DNA of 64,000 nucleotides from Symsagittifera roscoffensis (GCF_963678635.1 NC_087066.1:5485954-5549953); one strand, 5' to 3'. Positions 22,764-35,525 are shown, numbered from the stretch's first letter. Made by a program: numbers and translations. Notes: a model not told the origin generated them from the sequence alone.

Positions 22764-23686
22764 CTATTGGATTTTTGCGTCTTTGTAAAACCGACAAAAA
22801 ATGTTTAAAATCAACTGAATCGGTATAGAATACAGATCTTTATCCTCGTCACATTCAAGTGGTACTGATTCTAGACCTGCATCTGTATAAATATTTTGAT
22901 TCACATAATCGGCTTCAGTGCACATATGTCCTACAAATTCATCAATTGAATCATGACTTATGTTCGAAAACTCAAATTGCTCGTCATTTAAGGCTTGTTG
23001 ATCATTATCATTTTCAACCGAACTATAAAAACTGAAATTTGACTTCAAGACGGGAGAATTTTCTTCAAAATGAGTACAGCAAAAGCAAAAGCAACACTTT
23101 TCATGTGGACATCGCCACTTCGATTTTAATTTGCAAAAAGCGGCCGAACAAGAAAAACGTGTGCGCTTATAATCAATCGTGAGGAATAGACTATGCAGTG
23201 GACACTTCACACGATTTTGACCACTACAAAAACCATCAATGCTAACAGAATTGTTTTGTTTTCTCAAATAGATTTGTAATCTTGATTTATGAAACACATT
23301 AGGGATAAATTTTTCATGTCTTTGCTCACCAGTTGTTGAGTTGATAAAAACATTAGTTTTTTCTGGCAATAAAAAAGTAAAACACATGTTAAACGAGGCT
23401 CGGCATGGTCTTTTTTCTTGAAAACACATATCAAACTATCGTGACGTATTTCGAGAGAATTGCGTTCTGAAACTCTAATAGCTAAATTTTTGTCCGCATA
23501 AACATCAAAATCAGACAAAAAATGCCAACCCAAACGATGGCAAATTTTTAGCCAAAACGAAACGAAAGATTCATTTTCAGACACTTCCAACAAAATCAAC
23601 AATCTTTGGATTTTTAGTTCCAGTTTCACACTACTATTGTTCCAGAAAACCTTAATTGTGATGCAAGTTCGTTGTTTATTTCCCAC
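22764..23686 (-). pseudogene. Cysteine-rich N-terminal region, element 2
   Basis: Two overlapping frames (23686-23264 and 23429-22764). The second has several Cys/His in SCSAAFCKLKSKWRCPHEKC and CFCFCCTHFE, which could bind zinc, followed by an acidic segment rich in Asp/Glu. No exact family is recognised. It directly precedes the Helitron_like_N part on the same strand. Confidence 0.45.
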
Positions 23687-24159
23687 AAAAAATATTGAAT
23701 CGGTAGTAGGTTGAAAAAAATTGTTGTGAGTAAACCAATGTTGTAATTTAGTTTGAACAAACTTTTTCTTGAAAAGAAAGGTCGCGCAGGTTTCTCCGAG
23801 GAAAAATTCAAAATTCCTACTTCGCCGGGATTTCGAACACTTTCATCCTCATCTAAATTGGTTTCATCAAAGAAGTTTTTTATATTTTCTATCAATTTTA
23901 TCGGAACATAAGTGGCAGATTTCATTGCTTTTTTAATTTCATCTAAATGGGGCTGATACTGTGTGCTTCTAAACTCGACTAATGAAGAGCTCAGATTGTG
24001 CTCTTTGGCCATTGAACTCAGTGTTTCGTTTGCGTCCTTACGATTAATATATGTGGTCTCTAAAACTGGCAACAAATAATCACTTTTTGCATTTAGGTTT
24101 CTGTTTTCATGTAGTGTCATAGATCCTACGCCATTCCTTCCTCCTACCGATGTTGACAT
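23626..24159 (-). pseudogene. N-terminal region with helical segment, element 2
   Basis: A 177-codon frame containing NRKDANETLSSMAKEHNLSS and STQYQPHLDEIKKAMKSATY. The position matches the Glu/Leu-rich part of element 1 (11203-12084). It overlaps the first copy of a 131-bp tandem repeat. No domain recognised. Confidence 0.42.
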
Positions 24160-24300
24160 GAAAAAAGTTGATTATTAATATATGTGGTCTCTAAAACTGG
24201 CAACAAATAATCACTTTTTGCATTTAGGTTTCTGTTTTCATGTAGTATCATAGATCCTACGCCATTCCTTCCTCCTATCGATGTTGACATGAAAAAAAGA
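24043..24300. repeat. 131-bp tandem duplication in element 2
   Basis: ATTAATATATGTGGTCTC begins at 24043 and again at 24174, and the match runs through CGATGTTGACATGAAAAAA. Copies differ at two or three bases. It interrupts the transposon reading frame. Confidence 0.93.
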
Positions 24301-24778
24301 TTTTGGTAGTTTTTGCACCTCTTATGGTGGAAACTAAAGGGGCGAAACGATCAGCCTTTGGGTGACTCAAATTACCAGTTTTTGGATGTCTAGGTGCATG
24401 ACACATGTTTAAGTTCGATCCAAACCTGTGCAACTTACATGTGCAAATTTGTAATCCTGATTTGAAAACAACAATTGAGGGGAACACTCAAAAACTAGGT
24501 AATCTGGCATATCATCAAAGTAGTCAGATCTCATGCATTTAACAAACTTAGTCCAATCAGAATCAAACGATGTAAAATTTGTGTGGTTCAAATAATTTAT
24601 GGCTCAATATGACTAATTTAAAATCAATAAAGCCAACCTCATCTATAAACTCTGATGCGCCACAAAAACATCGTACTGAAGGATACGGGTAACTATTCAG
24701 ACACGTTTTAAAATCAATTGACTTGAAGGTATTTATAATCCTTTCAAATTCAACAATGTCTCGAGTGATATCATTCAA
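24275..24778 (-). pseudogene. Conserved region between OTU and Rep, element 2
   Basis: Three short overlapping frames give one coherent segment: CFCGASEFIDEVGFIDFKLV, then DWTKFVKCMRSDYFDDMPDY and VFECSPQLLFSNQDYKFAHV, then NLNMCHAPRHPKTGNLSHPK and ADRFAPLVSTIR. The Cys and His spacing suggests a zinc-binding unit. Element 1 keeps only the DRFAP part. At least two frameshifts separate the frames. Confidence 0.5.
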
Positions 24779-25069
24779 AATCGGTTTCTGTTCAAACTTG
24801 AATGTTTAATCGATAGAAAAACCATGACATCTGCAATTAGATAGGAAGTTTAAAGAAAAAATCCTAAAAAGATCGTAGCCCGTTCTTATGAACTTCGAAA
24901 ACAAAACGGACGGCCATGCATCAGACCACATGGTTTTATCAGATGTGACATAACAAAAACAAATTTCACATAATTGTTCCGATAATTTTGATAGTTTACA
25001 TCCAAATTTTCGGCTTTTGCAATTTGAAAGGTCAATATCTTTATCAAAGGAAAAAAATGTTAAAGGATA

Positions 25070-25950
25070 CTACTTTGTTGAAACTCTTCTACATTTACAG
25101 CATGGTTCACCGTCAAAAACACGATATAACTCGTTTACAGGCGTTGGAAAGATATTATCAATTTGAAAACACTTAGTTGTTGAACCGTTGAAAGGAACTT
25201 TTTGGTTTTCAACCGAAAAGTTAGATTGTTTCTTAGTTTCTAAATTTCTACTTTGGAAAAACTTTTTTTCATTTGAAGCCGGTAAAATAAAATCAAGATT
25301 TTTTCTCTTACGAGTGGCTGGCTGATTGATATACAACTCTTCAACTGATTTAGGGAGTTTTTGTGCAGTCACCATAAAGTCGGGATCTTCAGTGTTCACA
25401 TCTAAGATTGGTTCAAAATGGTTGCCCTGTAAACGTAGGAAGAAAACAGCACAATTTGCCCGCGAAAAGTTATCATAAATGAACCAATTTTGACTGCCTT
25501 GAGTTGGAACGAAAACAACAACCTGAGCATTGAAAAGATAACAAAAGGAAGATATCTCTATATCGCCTGCAAATATTCCGTCTAGGATCATTTTTTCTTT
25601 CGAAAGATATGCCTCTACACAATAGCTGGGGTTTTCCGACATACTGTGTGCCAGAAACTGCAAGGGTGAAAATGGGACTTGATGCATGTTTTGGCAAATA
25701 AAATTACGGAGGTATGAATGTTCATTCTCAGCAGAAAACAAAAAAAACTAAAACACCGGAACAAACAATTGCCATCCGGAACAATGGGTTTCAGTTTTTT
25801 AGGGTAAACATTCAGTAACATGTAAAGCGGGAATGACTGAATATTAAAATTGTCGACATAATTCATTCCGTAAACATTCAGGATGGAAACAAGCCAGGCT
25901 ACAGTAGGGAAAATTCCAATTTTTGTAGTGTGATGCAGAGGCTTTTTCAA
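25070..25950 (-). pseudogene. OTU-like cysteine protease domain, element 2
   Basis: The frame 25950-25615 ends with VPDGNCLFRCFS, the catalytic Cys motif (DGNCLFR) of OTU proteases. After a T8 run near 25742-25750 the reading continues in 25741-25070 with HSYLRNFICQNMH, YLSKEKMILDGIFAGDIEIS, AQVVVFVPTQGSQNWFIYDN and finally LQGNHFEPIL, which holds the catalytic His. OTU proteases remove ubiquitin; in Helentron/Helitron2 elements an OTU domain is a known accessory part whose role is unclear. A basic Lys/Arg-rich tail (ATRKRKNLDF) follows. One frameshift separates Cys from His. Confidence 0.78.
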
Positions 25951-25959
25951 GTGTAAGGA

Positions 25960-27765
25960 CTCTTCTGGATCTCGATTTGGAAATTGACTTTCATTGTTTT
26001 CCTAAACAGAATCAGCCTTATTAATTTTCGAGTATTTTTCTTTCTAACGCAGTGTGTTGAGTTCAAAAAAATTTTGCAGGTGAAGACAAATGTTTATAGC
26101 ATTAAAAAAACTTTCAAGAAAATAAAAACAATAGACTATAATTATGTAATTTAACCTCTTCACTGCCACCATGGAGACCACAAAACTCTCTGTCGCTTGC
26201 TATAAAGCGTACGCATTGGAGACACTGTCTTTGCTTCCGCTTGAAACAAAAAATACATTTCACTTCAACAAATACATCTCATCGTATTTAGCTGTTCTTC
26301 TTATTTGGTGAAAATCCAACAATTAAACGAAATAAAAACAGTTCGTTTGGCGTAGGCATTATGAATAAAGAATATGAATAAGATCTAAAATTTTCAAAGA
26401 ATTTTTCGTAAAATGTTTAAATTGAATGTTTCAATCTTGCAAAGATCCAGATTTTAGCTTGCAAAAAGGAAAAAAATTAACCTTTCTGCTGTTTGATTTC
26501 TTTTTGGTACAAGGCATTGTGATCCGGATGAACTAAGCCAAAATCTTCAAACGTTATTGCAAATCATGCTGAAAAATTAGGCATTGCAAATCATGCTGAA
26601 AAATTAGGCATTTAGGCAGGAAAGTTAGGCCATTACACACAAGGCTTGTGTTTTGGTCAGATAGGTCATTGACCATCAAAGCAAGTCAATATCAAACATT
26701 TTTTTCAATTTGAACGAAAGTAACTTTGAATAATAGTTAAACTGATTAGATAGTAAGATTGAAACTTTAACAGCAACAATTGTGATTTCTATATAAAACT
26801 AACTCAGGAAAAAATATATTTTTAAGAATCCTTGATCGTCAGTGCTTCTCCAGGATGCATGATCGTCTTTGCCAGAACAAACCAATATTTTTCTGCGTTG
26901 ACAGTCGTGAATAAAGTTCTGGAATTGAACAAAACAGTTTTTACTAACCATTGAGCACTTTTTAAAATAAACGTCAAAATCAAATTGTGATTTCGTCGAG
27001 ATGGAATTTTTTAAATTCAATGTTTTTTTTAGTAAAATAGCCGATTTTGATTGACAATCACAAAATTTATAATTGTTGCATTTATCTAATCTTAATTGCC
27101 CAAACTTGTTTTTTGATTTCTCAAGTTTAAATTGCAATTCATTGCCCTAATTTGTCTAAATTTCACTACATTGCTTTTAGCAAGAGAAGCTGTGTTCAGA
27201 ACTTCACATATGGAAAGCATTTTTCAAGGTTTAGAAAAAAATATGCTAATACTTTATTTATCAAAAATGTACAAAGATAAATCTTTGCAAAACCACAACT
27301 TTTCGAACTTGAAAAATGCAAACAGAATTATCAAATTTTTGAAAACTGAGAAAAAATAAGTTTCCATCATAGATTAACAAAAAGAAATCAGCAAGTAAAC
27401 TTTTTCACAGTCAGTTTTTATTGCAAAATTGTAAACATTTTAATTTCAGATTTGTAAAATTTCAACTGTCTTAATTTATACAGAAAGAAAAGGAATATTG
27501 TACACAAATACGAAACAATACACAAAAATAACGACCAACTGATTGTTGTAAGCAAGTTTTAAACTGAAAATAAAAACTAAAAACGTGAACTGAAAATAAT
27601 TCACTTTGGTAGTTTTCTCAAGTAAGAAATCAAATTTTTTAGACTGCATGTCAGCAAACATTAAATATTTACAACAAAAAAAGGAAATTTAATCTCGGTA
27701 AAAAACATTAACTGTTGTATTTCCAGTTTGAATAATTGAAAACGCAAGAAAAAACTAACTCTGAA
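25960..27765. other. Region with no clear gene
   Basis: The - strand frame 27137-26799 (112 codons) has several Cys (NNYKFCDCQSKS, CSMVSKNC, HDCQRRK) but no recognised domain; it could be a remote upstream piece of element 2. A perfect 27-bp tandem pair lies at 26556-26609 (ATTGCAAATCATGCTG...). The rest is AT-rich without motifs. Confidence 0.4.
26556..26609. repeat. Perfect 27-bp tandem pair
   Basis: ATTGCAAATCATGCTGAAAA plus seven more bases occurs twice head to tail, at 26556 and 26583, without mismatch. Confidence 0.95.
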
Positions 27766-28315
27766 TTCGACAAATCTTGTTTTCTTTTTTCATCACGACG
27801 CTTCATACAACGATAGTATCTGTTGGAACAGTCATGACGAGGCACTTTAACCGCAAATTGGGACGGTTGCTGCAATTCTACAGCGACAGTTTTGCTGCGG
27901 TTGCTGTATCGAATAGCTTTTTGAGAATTTTGTGCTAACTGATCCAAGTCAAAGGAGCCTGGATGAAGCCAAACTATGTGCTAATGCGCAAAGTACCCAG
28001 CAGTTGTTTGCAACTCGACTCCATATTTTGAGAACGTGCCCTATGATTTTATCTTAACTCTTTAACAAAAGATCAATCAAAAGTTGAACAGTTGCTCCAG
28101 GAGGGAACCATTGGAAACATCATCAGGTTGGCACAATTAATGGAAACACTATCATTGGTAACTTCAAAATCAGTAGAAAAATAATTTACTGCACGATTGA
28201 ACAGTTTATTTTGTTTACTATCTGGTAGCTGCAAAGATTGAAGCCTTTTTTTTTTCGAAAAAAACTCAATTGAGTGACTTTTTCTTAGTGCACAGTTGAT
28301 TAGTATGTCTATCAT
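27708..28315 (-). pseudogene. Helitron Rep fragment in array unit 1
   Basis: The - strand frame 27947-27708 includes HDCSNRYYRCMKRRDEKRKQ, aligning with CEKSWFRCMKRKD of element 2. Upstream of it the frame 28315-28073 (80 codons, IEFFSKKKRLQSLQLPDSKQ) recurs in units 1 and 2 and, broken, in 3 and 4. The continuation KICRT... is lost at the left edge of the array. Confidence 0.55.
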
Positions 28316-29350
28316 AAATTGATATGCTGCGCGGAAGAAGACGTTATTCAGGTTATATCTGTCATTCGCGTGCAGAAATGTTGTAACAGATCATGAAACT
28401 GGAAGTTTCTGCATTATTATGGCGGATCGTAAAGAAAAAAAACGAATTCGTTCCAGGGAATGTGTCGTCATCTAGTTGATGATAAAAAATGGACGGAACC
28501 AGTAACGCTTCAAGCTGCAGAAGTGACATTGAACAGTTAGGGAGTATCGCGGCAAACGACTGTCAGCAAATTACAGCGGACATATGATCTAATGATTCCA
28601 ACAAACGGGCACTAAAATGCTTATTACTTCAGAAGCTAATAGCCAAAATGTGCGATGAGCCAGAATCTTGAATATGCTTGTTTGTACCCAGCAGTTGTTT
28701 GCAACTCGACTCCATATTTTGAGAACGTGCCCTATGATTTTATCTTAACTCTTTAACAAAAGATCAATCAAAAGTTGAACAGTTGCTCCAGGAGCGAACC
28801 ATTGGAAACATCATCAGGTTGGCACAATTAATGGAAACACTATCATTGGTAACTTCAAAGTCAGTAGAAAAATAATTTACTGCACGATTGAACAGTTTAT
28901 TTTGTTTACTATCTGGTAGCTGCAAAGATTGAAGCCTTTTTTTCGAAAAAAAACTCAATTGAGTGACTTTTTCTTAGTGCACAGTTGATTAGTATGTCTA
29001 TCATAAATTGATATGCTGCGCGGAAGAAGACGTTATTCAGGTTATATCTTTCATTCGCGTGCAGAAATGTTGTAACAGATCATGAAACTGGAAGTTTTCG
29101 CATTATTATGGCGGATCGTAAAGAAAAAAAACGAAATCGTTCCAGGGAATGTGTCGTCATCTAGTTGATGATAAAAAATGGACGGAACCAGTAACGCTTC
29201 AAGCTGCAGAAGTGACATTGAACAGTTAGGGAGTATCGCGGCAAACGACTGTCAGCAAATTATAGCGGACATATGATCTAATGATTCCAACAAACGGGCA
29301 CTAAAATGCTTATTACTTCAGAAGCTAAGAGCCAAAATGTGCGATGAGCC
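27994..29350. repeat. 691-bp local duplication within array unit 1
   Basis: TACCCAGCAGTTGTTTGCAA starts at 27994 and again at 28685. The two copies match through the 80-codon frame and on to CTTGAATATGCTTG. It is absent from units 2-4. Confidence 0.9.
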
Positions 29351-31289
29351 AGGATCTTGAATATGCTTGTTTTTTATTCACTGAAGAATCATTTTCCCAA
29401 CAACGACGACAAACTGGGCGACCTTTACTTTTTTGAAAATAAGGCCAACCATTGTCTAGAGATGGCATCAAATAAAAATCTCAGTAGTTAAGAGGATTTA
29501 ACAAAAAGTTTATCAAAACACGCGTCAGATTGATCAGAATTCAAGTTTTCACCAAAAATCTCTTCCTCAACAATCAAATCAAACTGGAATAAAACGGCAT
29601 GCGATTACTAGACCTACAAATAATCTATCGACTTCAACAACTTGATTTTTGAAATAAGTAAACTTTAAAAAAATACAAGGCAGTGTATTTCAAAAAATCA
29701 GATTTCCATGGTAGATCAAGCCCCCAAAATAAGAGATTAGGCGAGCCCTCTGATATTTGATGTATTTTAGATTTTAGCGTCCATACAAACTTATTTTGGT
29801 TTGGCAACAGTTTTTTGTTTCTAATTATTGCAATGCTACCTTTTTCAGGGGAAAAAATTTTGAAAAAGTGGTTCGAACAACACCCAAATGTACACTTACC
29901 AAATCTCATGCCGAAATGACTGTTTCTGGAAAAAACTATAATTACACTTTTTTGTACATCTTATGACACCTAGTTATGCTTAATGTTCTTATTTTTCAGC
30001 AAATTTGCCCAGAAGAGCGGAATATTGAAATATGTTTTCTCAAAATAGGTTAAAAATTGATTTTAGCTGAGACATTTTTCAAAAATTCCAATATTTTGTC
30101 TTTTCATTGAAAGCCTGGTTAATTTCAATTTTTGTCATCTCAGATTCATTCCTCAATTTCATGGTTGAGATTGAAATGATACTCAGATTATTTCTCACAA
30201 AACTTAGTTTACCAACCATTTTAAAGGTGCCTAAAAAAAGATCTCTTTTACAAAAGATGCACAATTTAGCTGAACCAATTTAAGTGGAAGATAAACTCAG
30301 GATTTCGAAATGTTCTATTTGTTTTTCAAATTTATTATTTTTATTCTCAAAAAACAAATTGATCCAAGATATTCACATCGAACGATCGTTATGCGTTGAG
30401 CAAGGACTGATGATTGCAAATTGAGAAAATAAAAACGCAGTTCTTTAGGAAACATGCGGTAATGAATTTCTTAACACAAATTAGTAGAAAAACGTTTTTT
30501 TAAAGTCAGCTCCCCTAAAGACTTCTGTTTCTTTCAGAGAATAATGTTTAAAAAATTGTGTCAATTGCAACATTTTCTAAAGAGTAAATTCCAAAACCCT
30601 TTTGATTTTTGAAAACCCATGTTTACACTTTTAAAATCTCAAACCGAGTATGTTCTTTATGAGAAAGTTATTTTTTATTCTGTTTCCTGAATCTGATGTC
30701 ATTTCGTCATGAACAGTTTTGGGAATTATATGCAAACTAGACTAGAAGAACGGTATTTTTAATTATGTTTTCTGAAAATTCATTAGAAACTGTTATCAGC
30801 TGAGAACAATTTCAGTAATTAAAAGTTTTTGTCTTTTGGTTGAACGCGTTGTTTATTCTATTTTTTTTGCTTGTTTGCACTTCTCAACGTGATTATAACA
30901 CTTGAAATAGTACTTGACCTAGCACATTAAACGATGCATTTCAGTAACATAACTTCTAGCAATCATAACTTTATAAAATAGGATGAAAGTTTGGTCCAAA
31001 ACAAATTCCTTAGCTCAAAATTAAGCTGCACAATTATGAATTGCGAGATTTTAGTCTTCACTATGAGACCAAAAAAGAACATCAGCAAAAATTCTCATTA
31101 CCACAGGAGGTTTCAGTCGAAATCTAGTGAAACCCTGGAATTCGAAATTTACTTTTCGTTTTACAAAGTGATTTCGTACTTCTCAGCAACCAAACCGTCA
31201 AGTGTTTACGACACTTATCTTTTAGAAATTTCGTATTGATTGCAAAATTTAGCACTAATGAACTTCCACTCCAGCATTTTTGAGCCAAC

Positions 31290-31957
31290 GAGTAGAACCT
31301 TTAGTTTTTCTGCCTTTTCAATCTTCTCCATTGGGCGAAGAGCGTATTCTGGGTTTTGTTTTTTTCAACAGAAAGCTCCCAAAGACAGTGACTAGGAGGA
31401 AAGGGCAGTGTGCGACAAATCTTGTTTTCTTTTTTCATCACGACGCTTCATACAACGATAGTATCTGTGGGAACAGTCATGACGAGGCACTTTGACCGCC
31501 AATTTGGACGGTTGCTGCAATTCTAGAGCAACAGTTTTGCTGCGGTTGCTTTATCGAATAGCTTTTTGAGAATTTTGTGCTAACTGATCCAAGTCAAAGG
31601 AGCCTGGATGAAGCCAAACTATGTGCTAATGCGCAAAGTACCCAGCAGTTGTTTGCATCTCGACTCCATATTTTGAGAACGTGCCCTATGATTTTATCTT
31701 AACTCTTTAACAAAAGATCAATCAAAAGTTGAACAGTTGCTCCAGGAGCGAACCATTGGAAACATCATCAGGTTGGCACAATTAATGGAAACACTATCAT
31801 TGGTAACTTCAAAATCAGTAGAAAAATAATTTACTGCACGATTGAACAGTTTATTTTGTTTACTATCTGGTAGCTGCAAAGATTGAAGCCTTTTTTTCGA
31901 AAAAAACTCAATTGAGTGACTTTTTCTTAGTGCACAGTTGATTAGTATGTCTATCAT
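31290..31957 (-). pseudogene. Helitron Rep fragment in array unit 2
   Basis: From high to low coordinate: a 79-codon frame (31957-31718), then RYYRCMKRRDEK and, after an A6 slip near 31433, KICRTLPFPPSHCLWEL. This order and spacing follow the Rep of element 2 after its HUH motif (CEKSWFRCMKRKD, KICRTPPYPPSHHHW). HUH and tyrosine motifs are not seen in the unit, so it could move only with help from another element. Confidence 0.6.
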
Positions 31958-34148
31958 AAATTGATATGATGCGTGGAAGAAGACGTTATTCAGGTTGTAT
32001 CTATCATTCGCGTGCAGAAATGTTGTAACAGATCATGAAACTGGACGTTTCCGCATTATGGCGAATCGTAAAGAAAAAAAAACGAAATCGTTCCAGGGAA
32101 TGTGTCGTCATCTAGTTAATGATAAAAAATGGACGGAACCAGTAACGCTTCAAGCTGCAGAAGTGACATTGAACAGTTAGGGAGTATCGCGGCAAACGAC
32201 TGTCAGCAAATTACAGCGGACATATGATCTAATGATTCCAACAAACGGGCATTAAAATGCTTATTACTTCAGAAGCTAATAGCCAAAATGTGCGATGAGC
32301 CAGGATCTTGAATATGCTTGTTTTTTATTCACTGAAGAATCATTTTCCCAACAACGACGACAAACTGGGTGGCCAACCATGGTCTAGAGATGGCATCAAA
32401 TAAAAATCTCAGTAGTAAAGAGAATTTTAACAAAAAGTTTTTCAAAACACGCGTCAGATTGATCAGAATTCAAGTTTTCACCAAAAATCTCTTCCTCAAC
32501 AATCAAATCAAACTGGAATAAAACGGCATGCGATTACTAGACCTACAAATAATCTATCGACTTCAACAACTTGATTTTTGAAATAAGTTAACTTTAAGAA
32601 AATACAAGGCAGTGTATTTCAAAAAATCAGATTTCCATGGTAGATCAGGCCCTCAAAATAAGAGATTAGGCGAGCCCTCTGATATTTGATGTATTTTAGA
32701 TGTTAGCGTCCATACAAACTTATTTTGGTTTGGCAACAGTTTTTTGTTTCTATTTGTTGCAATGCTACCTTTTTCAGGGGAAAAAATTCTGAAAAAATGG
32801 TTGAGTCGACAACACCCAAATGTACACTTACCAAATCTCATGCCGAAATGACTGTTTCTGGAAAAAACTATAATTACACTTGTTGTTTTGTACATCTTAT
32901 GACACCCAGTTATGCTTAATGTTCTTATTTTTCAGCAAATTTGCCCAGAAGAGCGGAATTTTGAAATATGTTTTCTGAAAATAGGTTAAAAATTGACTTT
33001 AGCTTAGACATTTTTCAAAAATTCCAATATTTTGTCTTTTCATTGAAAGCCTGGTTAATTTCAATTTTTGTCATCTCAGATTCATTCCTCAATTTCATGG
33101 TTGAGATTGAAATGGTACTCAAATTATTTCTCACAAAACTTAGTTTACTAACCATTTTAAAGGTGCCTAAAAAAGAAAGTTCTCTTTTACAAAAAATGCA
33201 CAATTTGGCTGAACCAATTAAAGTGGAAGATAAACCCAGGATTTCGAAATGTACTATTTGTTTTTCAATTTTATTATTTTTTATTCTCAAAAAACAAATT
33301 GATCCAAGATATTCACATCGAACGGTCGTTATGCGTTGAGCAAGGACTGATGATTGCAAATTGAGAAAATAAAAACGCAGTTCTTCAGGAAACATGCGGT
33401 AATGAGTTTCTTAACACAAATTAGTAGAAAAACGTTTTTTAAAAGTCAGCTCCCCTAAAAACTTTTGTTTCTTTCAGAGAATAATGTTTAAAAAATTGTG
33501 TCAATTGCAACATTTTCTAAAGAGTAAATTCCAAAACTCTTTTGATTTTTGAAAACCCATGTTTACACTTTTAAAATCTCAAACCGAGTATTTTCTTTAT
33601 GAGAAAGTTATTTTTTATTCTGTTTCCTGAATCTGCTGTCATGAACAGTTTTGGGAATTATATGCAAACTAGACTAGACGAACGGTATTTTTAATTATGT
33701 TTTCTGAAAATTCATTAGAAACTGTTATCAGCTGAGAACAATTTCAGTAATTAAAAGTTTTTGTCTTTTGGTTGAACGCGTTGTTTATTCTATTTTTTTT
33801 TGCTTATTTGCACTTCTCAACGTGATTATAACACTTGAAATAGTACTTGACCTAGCACAATAAACGATATATTTCAGTAACATAACTTCTAGCAATCATA
33901 ACTTTATAAAATAGGATGAAAGTTTGGTCCAAAACAAATTCCTTAGCTCAAAATTAAGCTGCAAAATTATGAATTGCGAGATTTTAGTCTTCACTATGAG
34001 ACCAAAAAAGAACATCAGCAAAAAGTTCTCATTACCACAGGAGGTTTCAGTCAAAATCTAGTGAAACCCTGGAATTCGAAGTTTACTTTTCGTTTTACAA
34101 AGTGATTTCGTACTTCTCAGCAACCAAAACGTCAAGTGTTTACGACAA

Positions 34149-34860
34149 TTATCTTTTAGAAATTTTGTAATGATTGCAAAATTTAGCACTAATGAACTTC
34201 CACTCCAGCATTTTTGAGCCAACGAGTAGAACCTTTAGTTTTTTCTGCCTTTTCAATCTTCTCCATTGGGCGAAGAGCGTATTTTGGGTTTTGTTTTTTT
34301 CAACAGAAAGCTCCCAAAGACAGTGTCTAGGAGGAAAGGGCATTGTGCGACAAATCTTGTTGTCTTTTTTCATCACGACGCTTCATACAACGATAGTATC
34401 TGTGGGAACAGTCATGACGAGGCACTTTGACCGCCAATTAGGACGGTTGCTGCAATTCTACAGCGACAGTTTTGCTGCGGTTGCTGTATCGAATAGCTTT
34501 TTGAGAATTTTGTGCTAACTGATCCAAGTCAAAGGAGCCTGGATGAAGCCAAACTATGTGCTAATGCGCAAAGTACCCAGCAGTTGTTTGCAACTCGACC
34601 CCGTATTTCGCGAACGTGCCCTATGATTTTCTCTTAACTCATTAACAAAAGATCAATCAAAAGTTGAACAGTTGCTCCAGGAGCGAACCATTGGAAATAA
34701 TATCAGGTTGGCACAATCAATGGAAAGACTATCATTGGTAACTTCGAAATCAGTAGAAAAATATTTTACTGCACGATTGAATAGCTTATTTCGTTTACTA
34801 TCTGGTAGCTGCAAATATTGAAGCCTTCTTTTCGAAAAAACTCAATTGAGTGACTTTTTC
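34149..34860 (-). pseudogene. Helitron Rep fragment in array unit 3
   Basis: The frame 34376-34149 has KICRTMPFPPRHCLWELSVE and a basic stretch, the same Rep fragment as in unit 2. The upstream part corresponding to the 79-codon frame (near 34650-34860) is broken by indels in this unit. Confidence 0.55.
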
Positions 34861-35033
34861 TTAGTGCACAGTTGATTAGTATGTCTATCATAAATTGATA
34901 TGCTGCGTGGAAGAAGACGTTATTCAGGTTATATCTGTCATTCGCGTGCAGAAATGTTGTAACAGGTCATGAAACTGGAAGTTTCCGCATTGTTATGGCG
35001 GATCGTAAAGAAAAAACACGAAATCGTTCCAGG

Positions 35034-35332
35034 TGAGATTTGCCGAAGTTTTAGAATGAAAACTTTGTTGCTGAACAATAAGTAAACTGTTTTAGGCTTA
35101 GATACTTTGTTAGTTTGAATTACTTTGATGCTTAGTTTCGAATATAATCTTGGCTTGGGAAATTTATCCCGATAGATCATGAGATTATGTAGAATCAGAT
35201 TTACTAACAAACAGTAGTGATAACAGATACAGAATGACCACGCTCAGCGTGGTATTGAATAGAGATTAGAACAATGACCTTGGTTAATATAATTAGTATC
35301 ACTTACGAGGTACCGAAGGTCGCCTCACGACA
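35034..35332 (-). repeat. 3' LTR of the short retrotransposon
   Basis: 299 bp, TG...CA on both strands. It matches the other LTR with a few substitutions and lacks about 30 bp present there near 36840-36868 (GCAGTATGACTGCAAAAG). Confidence 0.88.
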
Positions 35333-35525
35333 TTCCCCGCGGGAAATTTTTTTGAAAAGCATCAAAATTAGAGAGAAATAAACTGCACCCGGACGAGCAA
35401 ATGATTGATAGCCCCCCTATCCCACACAATTGCGTACAGTAAAGCAAAATGATATCGTTAAAAAGTTTTAGCTAAAGTTTGAATAGTTTTAACAAGTTTT
35501 TAATAGTTTTTCCCTGGCGATATGG

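Larger units (their letters stand above)
16599..25950 (-). mobile_element. Helitron-like element 2 with OTU, Rep, helicase and GIY-YIG-like parts
   Basis: On the - strand the order is OTU-like protease (25950-25070), a region with Cys and conserved ADRFAPL segment (24778-24275), two further N-terminal segments, a Rep region with HUH and Tyr motifs (22653-20358), a Pif1-type helicase (19744-17978) and a GIY-YIG-like end (17607-16599). OTU domains are known in Helentron/Helitron2-type elements. Sequence is well diverged from element 1, though the architecture after Rep is the same. Internal tandem duplications (367, 131 and about 946 bp) and many frameshifts make it defective. Confidence 0.82.
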
